A stretch of DNA of 64,000 nt, from contig CAXXLC010000006.1 of assembly GCA_963677345.2 (NCBI GenBank), positions 36,069-100,068 of the forward strand, written 5' to 3'. The DNA is from Saccharicrinis sp963677345 (lineage in GTDB: Bacteria; Bacteroidota; Bacteroidia; Bacteroidales; Marinilabiliaceae). Below are positions 33,075-39,674 of this stretch, one piece after another. The notes beneath the pieces are model-generated. The model did no database searches. It was not told the DNA's origin and worked only from the letters and a program-made list of their open reading frames with translations. A program made the translations under genes and the position numbers. Position 1 is the first letter of the stretch. Every line of letters starts with the position of its first letter.

Positions 33075-33832
33075 ATAATGACACAAAATTAAAGAAACTT
33101 TTTAATTTATTACAGCCCAATAATGTGATAACAGCAGCAGTATTGGATGAAAATGGTGTTTCCAGACATCTGCGAAGATACTATCAGGAAAGTGGATGGA
33201 TAGAACCGTTAGGAAGAGGTGCCTATAAAAAGCCGGGAGATTTGTTAGAATGGCAGGCAGGTGTGAATGCTCTGCAAAACCAACTAAATATCAAAGTTCA
33301 TGTAGGAGGTTTAACCGCATTAATCTTCCATGGATTAAGCCACTATTTCAGATTAAGTAAGGAAACGTTATATCTCTTTTCTCCCCTGCAAACCAGAATG
33401 CCTAACTGGTTTACAAATTACAACTGGAATGTAGAACTATTTCAGAAACCTACTTCATTTCTTCCAGAAAATACGGGCGTTAAGGAATTGGAGATAAAAG
33501 ATACAAAAGTTAATGTATCAACACCCGAACGTGCCATATTGGAATGCTTGTTTTTAGCACCGCAACATGCAGATCTTGTCGAATGTTATCAGGTTTTGGA
33601 AGGACTGGTTAACCTAAAGCCGAGACTCGTGAGCGAGCTTTTGTCAACTTGCAACTCGGTAAAAGTAAAACGCCTCTTCCTTTATATGTCAGAAAAGGCA
33701 AATCACCAATGGCTTCAATTCCTTAAAACAGATAAAATAGATTTAGGTAGTGGAGACCGTATGATAACAGAAAGTGGAGCATACAGTTCTAAATACAAAA
33801 TTACAATACCCAAAGAATTAGCAGAGTTATGA
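33065..33832 (+). CDS. abiEi: Type IV antitoxin AbiEi
   Basis: The N-terminal ~90 residues hold a winged helix of the AbiEi type (V-S-R-H-L-R-R-Y-Y, W-I-E-P-L-G-R-G-A-Y), followed by G-L-T-A-L-I-F-H-G-L-S-H-Y. The C-terminal domain has the characteristic V-S-T-P-E-R-A-I-L-E-C-L. The start at ATG 33065 (M-T-T-H-N-D) is preferred to a TTG three codons earlier. AbiEi normally neutralises the nucleotidyltransferase toxin AbiEii and represses the operon. The stop overlaps the start of the toxin gene (ATGA), but the toxin is truncated, so this is an orphan antitoxin. Two operators stand upstream. Confidence 0.9.
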   Translation: MTTHNDTKLKKLFNLLQPNNVITAAVLDENGVSRHLRRYYQESGWIEPLGRGAYKKPGDLLEWQAGVNALQNQLNIKVHVGGLTALIFHGLSHYFRLSKETLYLFSPLQTRMPNWFTNYNWNVELFQKPTSFLPENTGVKELEIKDTKVNVSTPERAILECLFLAPQHADLVECYQVLEGLVNLKPRLVSELLSTCNSVKVKRLFLYMSEKANHQWLQFLKTDKIDLGSGDRMITESGAYSSKYKITIPKELAEL

Positions 33833-34001
33833 TTGCACCAGCATATAGAGCACAAGTGGATTTATTGTTACAGGTTCTGCCTTATGTAGCGAAAGAAGAA
33901 ATATTTGCACTAAAAGGAGGTGTGGCTATTGCCTTTTTATAAGGGAAATGCCTCCATTGTCAGTTGACATCGACTTGACCTATCCGGCACTTGATTCCTG
34001 A
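33829..34001 (+). pseudogene. abiEii: Truncated AbiEii nucleotidyltransferase toxin
   Basis: The frame starts with M-I-A-P-A-Y-R-A-Q-V-D-L-L-L and reaches the nucleotidyltransferase motif A-L-K-G-G-V-A-I-A-F-L before a stop at 33940-33942. A one-base shift restores R-E-M-P-P-L-S-V-D-I-D-L-T-Y, the D-x-D part of the same motif, until a second stop at 33999-34001. The rest of the toxin, normally some 250 residues or more, is absent and replaced by the hip promoter region. The toxin must be inactive. The 4-bp overlap with abiEi is the usual operon arrangement. Confidence 0.85.
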
Positions 34002-34032
34002 ACCGAAGCCCTCAGTGTTTAAATACATAAAT

Positions 34033-34128
34033 ATACCCTATTGGGTATGAAATAGACTTCCTCTTTAAAAATATATCATATCGGGTATAATATTAGAATA
34101 ATCACTATATTTATACCCTAAAAGGTAT
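34033..34128. promoter_or_regulatory. Three HipB-type operators spaced 40 bp apart
   Basis: Sites of the form ATACCC-N4-GGGTAT lie at 34033-34048 (perfect), 34073-34088 (right arm perfect, left arm degenerate) and 34113-34128 (one mismatch). Each begins exactly 40 bp after the previous one. The last site ends 5 bp before the HTH gene, so it covers the translation start region. HipB-like antitoxins bind multiple palindromes of this kind. Confidence 0.75.
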
Positions 34129-34133
34129 AAAAT

Positions 34134-34346
34134 ATGCTTGGACTAATACAATTTGTGAAACAGCGAAGAAAGCAGCTTGGTTTAACACAACAGGATCTAG
34201 CTGAAAGAGCTGGAGTAGGACTTCGCTTCATAAGAGACCTGGAGCAAGGAAAACCTAGTTTGCGTATGGATAAGGTTAATGAGGTGTTGGCATTGTTCGG
34301 ACATGAATTGACTCCTGTAGAAACGAAATTAATAGATAATGAATAG
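34134..34346 (+). CDS. hipB: HipB-like HTH antitoxin/repressor
   Basis: This is a 70-residue Cro/C1-type helix-turn-helix protein: R-K-Q-L-G-L-T-Q-Q-D-L-A-E-R-A-G-V, then F-I-R-D-L-E-Q-G-K-P-S-L-R and V-N-E-V-L-A-L-F-G. The pattern matches HipB. It overlaps the next gene by 8 bp and lies directly behind three palindromic operators. In three-gene HipBST systems HipB is the DNA-binding member and autorepressor. Confidence 0.9.
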   Translation: MLGLIQFVKQRRKQLGLTQQDLAERAGVGLRFIRDLEQGKPSLRMDKVNEVLALFGHELTPVETKLIDNE

Positions 34347-34674
34347 AAAAGGGAAAGTGTTTTATAAGCAATATTTTGCAGGAATTATCGAAGAGACCGA
34401 GAAGGGCTATCGTTTTGTATATGATGAAGAATACTTGAATAAAGAAGAAAAATGGCCAATTAGCAAGACTTTGCCTATTTCTAAACACCCTTACTCTTCT
34501 AATACAATGTTTCCTTTTTTTGACGGTCTGATACCAGAAGGTTGGTTGTTAGATGTAGCTGTAGACAATTGGAAGTTAAAGGCTAATGACCGAATGGGGT
34601 TACTTTTAGCTTGTTGCAAAGATTGTATTGGAGCAGTTTCTATTTTACCATTAAACGCAAATAATCATGAATAA
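34339..34674 (+). CDS. hipS: HipS-like protein (HipA N-subdomain as a separate gene)
   Basis: The 111-aa chain corresponds to the N-terminal subdomain of HipA: V-F-Y-K-Q-Y-F-A-G-I-I-E-E, Y-D-E-E-Y-L, and then M-F-P-F-F-D-G-L-I-P-E-G-W-L-L, the conserved F-x-x-L-x-P-E-G motif. In single-chain HipA this piece is fused to the kinase; here it is a separate gene overlapping both neighbours by 8 bp. In the characterised E. coli HipBST system HipS is the antitoxin. That role is inferred here from gene order and domain content. Confidence 0.88.
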   Translation: MNRKGKVFYKQYFAGIIEETEKGYRFVYDEEYLNKEEKWPISKTLPISKHPYSSNTMFPFFDGLIPEGWLLDVAVDNWKLKANDRMGLLLACCKDCIGAVSILPLNANNHE

Positions 34675-35614
34675 CAAATGTTTATATTGCTATCAACCAT
34701 TAGGTGAAGGAGATATAGATTTTCATTCAAAATGTTCAAAAAAGATATTCGGAACTACGGAAGCTCCTGTATTGGATTATTCTTTGGATCAGATGCATGA
34801 ATTGGCAAAAAAAGTAGTTCAAAGCCATGTTACTGTTCCAGGAGTTCAAGCTAAGTTATCTTTTCATTTTGAGCCTCAAAGAGGGCAAGAGAACAGATTG
34901 ACTTTGGTTGGCGTTTGGGGTAATTATATATTAAAACCACCTACTCAACAATTTAATCATTTGACTGAGAACGAGGATTTGACAATGCATTTGGCCAAGT
35001 TGTTTAAGATAAATGTTGTACCACATTCATTAATCAGACTGAAATCAGGGGAACTTGCTTATATTACCAAACGAATAGATCGGATTGGGGAGCAGAAATT
35101 AGCGATGGAAGATTTGTGCCAATTAAGTGAACGCCTGACAGAGGATAAGTATAAGGGTTCCATGGAGCAAGTTGGTAAAGTAATTATGCAATATTCATCC
35201 AACCCATTATTCGATGCTCAAGTATTTTTTGAAGTCGCTTTATTTTCATTCCTAACCGGAAATGCAGATATGCACTTGAAGAACTTTTCGATGATTGATC
35301 TGGATAATGGATTAACACAACTGGCTCCGGCTTACGACCTATTATCAACAAGGTTAGTCATTCCAGAAAAAGACGATCCAGAGGAGTTAGCCCTAACTAT
35401 GAATGGTAGAAAACGGAAGTTTAGAATTAATGATTTCCAACAACTAGCAAAGAGTCTAAAACTAAATCAAAAACAGGTTGATAATATATTTAAGCGATTT
35501 CAGAAAGCGATTCCAACGGTTCTGGATTTTATAAATAATTCCTTCTTGCCTGAAGATAAGAAAATAGAATATAAAGAGTTAATTCAAGAGAGAGCTAGTA
35601 GGCTTTTTGCTTAG
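34667..35614 (+). CDS. hipT: HipT-like serine/threonine kinase toxin
   Basis: The protein begins with a small metal-binding knuckle (C5-x-x-C8, H20, C23) typical of Bacteroidota HipA C-terminal proteins. The kinase core follows: V-P-G-V-Q-A-K-L-S-F as glycine-rich region, Y-I-T-K-R-I-D-R with the ATP-binding lysine region, the catalytic loop G-N-A-D-M-H-L-K-N at about residues 198-206 and A-P-A-Y-D-L-L-S with the metal aspartate. The 315-aa length matches HipT rather than full HipA. HipA/HipT kinases phosphorylate aminoacyl-tRNA synthetases. All key residues appear intact, so the toxin is probably active. Confidence 0.9.
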   Translation: MNNKCLYCYQPLGEGDIDFHSKCSKKIFGTTEAPVLDYSLDQMHELAKKVVQSHVTVPGVQAKLSFHFEPQRGQENRLTLVGVWGNYILKPPTQQFNHLTENEDLTMHLAKLFKINVVPHSLIRLKSGELAYITKRIDRIGEQKLAMEDLCQLSERLTEDKYKGSMEQVGKVIMQYSSNPLFDAQVFFEVALFSFLTGNADMHLKNFSMIDLDNGLTQLAPAYDLLSTRLVIPEKDDPEELALTMNGRKRKFRINDFQQLAKSLKLNQKQVDNIFKRFQKAIPTVLDFINNSFLPEDKKIEYKELIQERASRLFA

Positions 35615-35777
35615 GTTTTTTCTAGAGGATGAAAAACGGTTACTTTCCATGAAAAACAATTATTAATAAGAGGTTTTTATGAAAAGTGGTTACAAAGTCG
35701 ATGAAATAACTTTAAAGGAAGCTGTTTTTACACAATGAACTGTTTCGTATTGTTTTGAAATATAGCAATATGCAACA

Positions 35778-35849
35778 ATATACTAAAAATGATACATCGC
35801 TATATACTAAATTTGATACATAGGTATATACTAAAAATGCTACAGGAAT
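35778..35849. repeat. Three 24-bp tandem direct repeats (iteron-like)
   Basis: Units at 35778, 35802 and 35826 share ATATACTAAA, then A/T, then TG-TACA with small differences at the 3' end. The exact 24-bp period and orientation resemble protein-binding iterons, but no replication initiator gene is near. They may be a relic of a plasmid or element junction. Confidence 0.65.
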
Positions 35850-35914
35850 TTTATTTTGTGGTAATTAATTATGGTTTCTTCTTAAATGTGAAGTATATAT
35901 GAATAGTATTAAAT

Positions 35915-35971
35915 ATACCCTGTCGGGTATAGATAGGCCAATATAATTGAGAACTATACCCGTTCGGGTAT
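35915..35971. promoter_or_regulatory. Two extra HipB-type operators downstream of hipT
   Basis: Both sites (35915-35930 and 35956-35971) are perfect ATACCC-N4-GGGTAT palindromes and begin 41 bp apart, almost the spacing of the three sites ahead of hipB. They do not precede an intact gene. They may be the relic promoter of a deleted hip-type unit, or sites that titrate HipB. Confidence 0.65.
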
Positions 35972-35982
35972 TGTAAAAGAAA

Positions 35983-36229
35983 TTAAAGCCCCTCAAACTC
36001 TTCCTTACTAATACAAAAATGTTCCAGGATAAGCTCAAGTTCTTTGTGAGTAAAATAATGGGCACGTTTATTACGTGTCAGCTTATCCAGCTTAGTGCTT
36101 AATTCCTGTGATAGTTTAATTTCCTTACGCAGTAATTGCATGGCGGAAGTTGTATTTGAACTTTGAGGATATAGTTTTTTAGCTAATTCTTGTTTTAAAC
36201 CTTCAGATAGTTTTAGCTTTCTTTTTAAA
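35983..36229 (-). pseudogene. C-terminal remnant of an unknown mobile-element protein
   Basis: On the minus strand a frame without its own start reads R-K-L-K-L-S-E-G-L-K-Q-E-L-A-K-K-L-Y-P-Q, then S-A-M-Q-L-L-R-K-E-I-K-L-S-Q-E-L, and ends at TAA 35983. An internal ATG would give 52 residues. The sequence is coherent and helical, looks like the end of a larger protein and is cut off at 36229, exactly where the next plus-strand remnant begins. The family is unknown. Confidence 0.5.
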
Positions 36230-36232
36230 GGA

Positions 36233-37217
36233 TTTCATAAGGCTTTTAAAGAACAGTCAATCCTTTATTGTCAACTTGCTGACTGGTGGAATTTTACCAA
36301 TTTTCGGACAGAAGATTATCAGAAAGAAAGGTTACCTAATGGTAGGGAGGTTATGTCAATTGCAGAACAAGCATATATTGCATATGCAAAACATCTTCTG
36401 CCAAAACAATCTCCATATGGAATTGAGTTTAATAGAAATAAAGTAGAGGAATTTTTAACGCAATTAGATTCAATTATAGATAAGCATCCGGAATACCAAT
36501 ATCCGCCATACTTTAAAGCAAAATTATTATTAGCATTAGGAGATAAAGAAGACACCTTGAATGCTATTTTACCATTTGCTCGTAAAAAGAGAAATGACTT
36601 TTGGGTGTGGCAATTACTAGGAGAAACTCTAAATGAAAATCCTGACATAGAATTTGCTTGCTACTGTAAGGCATTATCATGTAAAAGTCCCCAGTGAGGT
36701 TATTAAATGGAAAACTAATGATTGGTACTTTAAAGCAACGGCCGCAGCTTCAAATTTTAGTTTCTATAAAAAATACATTAGACTGGCAGAAAACACCTTG
36801 TATCAAGATATTGAGGAAGAATATGTTATTATTGAACATGTGAATAAAGATAAGCAGGTGGCAAACTTCATTGCTGATGAAACTAAAATAGGCTTCTTTA
36901 AATATGGTCGTTTATTACGGCATGTAAATGTTGGGGATGTATTAAAAGTGAGGTTTGAGACAGGTGAACATCAAGGGATGTGGAAGTTGTATACTGCAGA
37001 ACAAAGTGATGATAATTTAATCAAGGCTAAGTTTTGCAAAGAAGTGGAAGGAGAGTTACGAATTGCTTCTGGAAAGAGTTTTGGTTTTATAGATGATGTA
37101 TATGTTCATCCAGCTATTGTAAATAAACGCCATTGGACCAATGGAGAGGTGATAAAAGGTTCTGCGATTAAATCTTTTAATAAGGATAAAAAGCAATGGG
37201 GATGGAGACTTATATAA
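36233..37217 (+). pseudogene. TPR plus S1/CSD-like protein of a TOTE-type conflict system, truncated and frame-broken
   Basis: The frame is open from 36233 without a start and reads Q-S-I-L-Y-C-Q-L-A-D-W-W-N-F. It continues through helical repeats (Y-P-P-Y-F-K-A-K-L-L-L-A-L-G-D; F-W-V-W-Q-L-L-G-E) to a stop at 36697. A second frame begins at K-V-P-S-E-V-I-K-W-K and runs to 37217 with two OB-type domains: Y-V-I-I-E-H-V-N-K-D-K-Q-V-A-N-F, then G-K-S-F-G-F-I-D-D-V-Y-V-H, a cold-shock-like motif ending K-Q-W-G-W-R-L. The join near 36690 has lost an internal piece and changed frame. TPR followed by S1/CSD-like domains is known from TOTE conflict systems. A matching primase-helicase lies 2.5 kb downstream. 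Confidence 0.7.
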
Positions 37218-37315
37218 TATAAATTGATTTTTTTTAAAAAAATATCACAGCTGTGCACTTGGGTTGCATACATCATTACAACCTTTGTTTTGTAATCAAA
37301 AACAAACAAAGGTAT

Positions 37316-37783
37316 ATGGTAACAAAGACGATACAATTATTCCAAAAAGCTGGACTTGCAGTAGCAAGTGGAGGATATCAATATTCTGAAGTTGCCAATG
37401 CTTTTTTAAGTGAAGGTTTCACCTCAAATGCAGGAAATACATATTTTAATGCTGTTCGCTTGATTGAAGGAATTTTCATTAAAGAAGATGTTGGTCAGGG
37501 TCATACGCGTACATTCTTAAATGGAATAAAGATTTATAGTATTATGGACAAAACATTGATTGCAGAAAGAAGCTATCATTGTAAGTTTCATAGTAAACTT
37601 ACCGTAATTTCTGAAGTTCAGGAAATGCTTTATAATATTATAAATGAGTCAGCCTTAAAAGAAGGGATCAAATTTGATCAGAATGAAGTAAGGAGAAAAA
37701 TTCAGGAGATTACTATAAAATGTTTTAATTCTGATCAACGACAATTATTGCAAGCTATCAATAATAAATCATTAACTGCATAG
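37316..37783 (+). CDS. Hypothetical protein, tandem-duplicate family A
   Basis: The start M-V-T-K-T-I at 37316 follows AAAGGT; a longer frame from 37253 is less likely. The 155-aa protein shows V-R-L-I-E-G-I-F-I, F-L-N-G-I-K-I-Y and an acidic C-terminal helix. The next gene has the same order of motifs (R-Q-L-Q-G-L-Y-I-V, F-L-C-G-I-K-I-L), so the two are ancient tandem duplicates. The function is unknown. It lies between the TOTE-like remnant and IS982 DNA. Confidence 0.55.
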   Translation: MVTKTIQLFQKAGLAVASGGYQYSEVANAFLSEGFTSNAGNTYFNAVRLIEGIFIKEDVGQGHTRTFLNGIKIYSIMDKTLIAERSYHCKFHSKLTVISEVQEMLYNIINESALKEGIKFDQNEVRRKIQEITIKCFNSDQRQLLQAINNKSLTA

Positions 37784-37784
37784 T

Positions 37785-38237
37785 ATGGGACAAAGTATCG
37801 CAAGAGTTAACGATGTTGCTAAACCTATAGCATATTGTGAGAATACTGGAATTGATGTTTATGGTTCTTATGAAGCAAAATCTGGATTCAATTATTTAGT
37901 GGGTGTTAGGCAACTACAAGGACTTTATATAGTTGAACAGATCGCTGATGGTACAGGGTGTACATTTCTGTGTGGGATTAAAATTTTATGTGCAAATTCC
38001 AAAGAACTAATAAAGGAGATTGAAGTAAAGAATGGAGTAAGGTATTCTCGCTTAAGAACTTTGGAGTTGGTCAAAGCTGGGCTTCTTGAGATTCTTGAAG
38101 AAGCAGCTATACTTGAAGGTCATAGTTTCAATTATGAGCAAGCTAATAAACTCATTACAGAACAATTGGATAACTGCTATTTTGAACAAAGCAGAAAAGC
38201 AATTCTTAACTGGGCAAAATCTATAGGGATTTTATAA
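37785..38237 (+). CDS. Hypothetical protein, tandem-duplicate family A
   Basis: This 150-aa protein is parallel to the previous one. Its core has the strand pairs R-Q-L-Q-G-L-Y-I-V-E-Q and F-L-C-G-I-K-I-L, a helix L-E-L-V-K-A-G-L-L-E-I-L-E-E-A and the ending S-R-K-A-I-L-N-W. It starts one base after the stop of its relative. No family is recognised. Confidence 0.55.
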   Translation: MGQSIARVNDVAKPIAYCENTGIDVYGSYEAKSGFNYLVGVRQLQGLYIVEQIADGTGCTFLCGIKILCANSKELIKEIEVKNGVRYSRLRTLELVKAGLLEILEEAAILEGHSFNYEQANKLITEQLDNCYFEQSRKAILNWAKSIGIL

Positions 38238-38240
38238 AAT

Positions 38241-38558
38241 ATGGAAATGAAAATTGCAACTAATGTAAGACCTATAGAAGGCATTGGCTATCAATTAGTA
38301 TTTGATAATTCAAAAAGAATAGTGTCAATTAACCTCTTATATGATAATAAGATACTGATTAAAAATAAATTCTCTGAACCCATTGTGGTAAACAGTGATA
38401 AAAATATTAAGGATATAGTTGATTCAACAGTTTTAGAGTATTTCAACACTTGCATTAACAATCAATTGAGTAACAGTAAAATCAAAAAAACAAAAGCTGA
38501 TTTTTATGCGAATGTAATGTCACCAGATTCTAAAAATGGTAAGGGTGATTATAAATAA
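38241..38558 (+). CDS. Hypothetical protein (105 aa)
   Basis: The protein is small, with a beta-rich first half (I-G-Y-Q-L-V-F-D-N-S, I-V-S-I-N-L-L-Y-D) and a lysine-rich tail. It follows the duplicate pair by 3 bp and ends 14 bp before the left end of the IS982-family element. It may be truncated or influenced by that insertion, but its frame looks complete. The function is unknown. Confidence 0.45.
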   Translation: MEMKIATNVRPIEGIGYQLVFDNSKRIVSINLLYDNKILIKNKFSEPIVVNSDKNIKDIVDSTVLEYFNTCINNQLSNSKIKKTKADFYANVMSPDSKNGKGDYK

Positions 38559-38572
38559 ATGCTATTCATGCC

Positions 38573-39601
38573 AATCAAGAGTTGAATTTATGTTGAAAAA
38601 AAAGCATATAAATAGCTAAAAATCAGCGACTTAAAATTGTTTAAATCCTTGAGAATCAGTATCTTAGAGTTGTTTTCGAAGCGACTTTCAGATATGATTC
38701 TCAAGGATAAGGACCACAATTTAATAAGAATATACGATTTAGTCTGTGACTATTTTCAAGAATTGCAATATTACTGTGAACGTTTCAGTAATAACAACAA
38801 ACCTGAGTTTACCGACCAAGAGGTAATGACGATATACCTTTTCGGAATTCAGTACCAAGGGTACACGAAAATAAAGCACATTCATAAATTTGCCTTTGAT
38901 TACCTGTTGGATTGGTTTCCTAAGCTTGGTTCCTATCAGGCATTCAACAACCGGTTAAACCGCCTAGATGGGGCGTTTACAAGGTTGTCAGAGTTGTTAG
39001 TTAGGGATTACCAACCATCTGACTGCATTATTGACCAAAACCTGCTTGATTCTATGCCTATTATTACATGCTCGGGTAAGCGCAACGGCAAAGTAGCCAG
39101 GGAAATAACCGATAAAGGATATTGCTCTACAAAAGGAATGTACTATTATGGTATGAAATTGCACATGCTGGGGTTCAGAAGGGAAGGGACATTGCCGTTT
39201 CCGGAACAAATACTCTATACTCCTGCATCGGTAAACGATATTAATGTTTATAAAGAAGCTTGGTCAGAGATATATGGCCGGACTTTCTTTGGAGACAAAA
39301 TTTATATGAATCACGAATTTAACGAACAAATGAAAATAAGGTTTAATTCAGAAATGCTAACACCAGTAAAGGCAGTAAAAGGAATGTCTGATATTATCAA
39401 GCAAAGGATTAAAGCTGCAGATGATTTGTTTTCAACAGCAGTTTCCAGAGTTAGACAGCCTATTGAGGCCATGTTCTCGTGGCTTATCGAGAAAACAGAT
39501 ATTCAGCGGGCTAGTAAAGTTAGGTCTACCAAAGGCTTGATTGTGCATGCCTTTGGTAAGCTATCTGCTGCATTTTTAAATTATGCTTTTAACTCTTGAT
39601 T
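38573..39601 (+). mobile_element. IS982-family insertion sequence
   Basis: The transposase gene is flanked by inverted repeats AATCAAGAGTTGAA (38573-38586) and TTTAACTCTTGATT (39588-39601), which match at 13 of 14 positions. The right one overlaps the transposase stop codon. The size of about 1.03 kb is normal for the family. I could not recognise a target duplication. Confidence 0.8.
38694..39599 (+). CDS. IS982-family DDE transposase
   Basis: The start at M-I-L-K-D-K-D (38694) gives about 301 residues, typical of the family; the frame is open 19 codons further back from a TTG. Family marks include F-T-D-Q-E-V-M-T-I-Y-L-F-G near the N terminus, I-I-D-Q-N-L-L-D-S-M-P-I with the first catalytic aspartate, G-Y-C-S-T-K-G-M-Y-Y-Y-G-M-K-L-H, F-G-D-K-I-Y-M with the second, and R-V-R-Q-P-I-E-A-M-F-S-W-L with the glutamate. 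The gene is intact and may be active. Confidence 0.9.
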   Translation: MILKDKDHNLIRIYDLVCDYFQELQYYCERFSNNNKPEFTDQEVMTIYLFGIQYQGYTKIKHIHKFAFDYLLDWFPKLGSYQAFNNRLNRLDGAFTRLSELLVRDYQPSDCIIDQNLLDSMPIITCSGKRNGKVAREITDKGYCSTKGMYYYGMKLHMLGFRREGTLPFPEQILYTPASVNDINVYKEAWSEIYGRTFFGDKIYMNHEFNEQMKIRFNSEMLTPVKAVKGMSDIIKQRIKAADDLFSTAVSRVRQPIEAMFSWLIEKTDIQRASKVRSTKGLIVHAFGKLSAAFLNYAFNS

Positions 39602-39674
39602 CGAATTATTCATTAATATATATAATAGCGATAAAGGAAACGTGGTTAATGTCGTCGTATGATATGATTATGAC

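Larger units (their letters stand above)
35615..35982. other. Spacer with three 24-bp tandem repeats and two further operators
   Basis: No gene is supported between hipT and the remnant at 35983. Three tandem 24-bp units beginning ATATACTAAA lie at 35778-35849. Two more ATACCC-N4-GGGTAT palindromes lie at 35915-35930 and 35956-35971, annotated separately. Confidence 0.5.

Noticed and set aside
35778..35849. Plasmid replication origin
   Set aside because: Three iteron-like units alone, with no replication initiator gene within reach.
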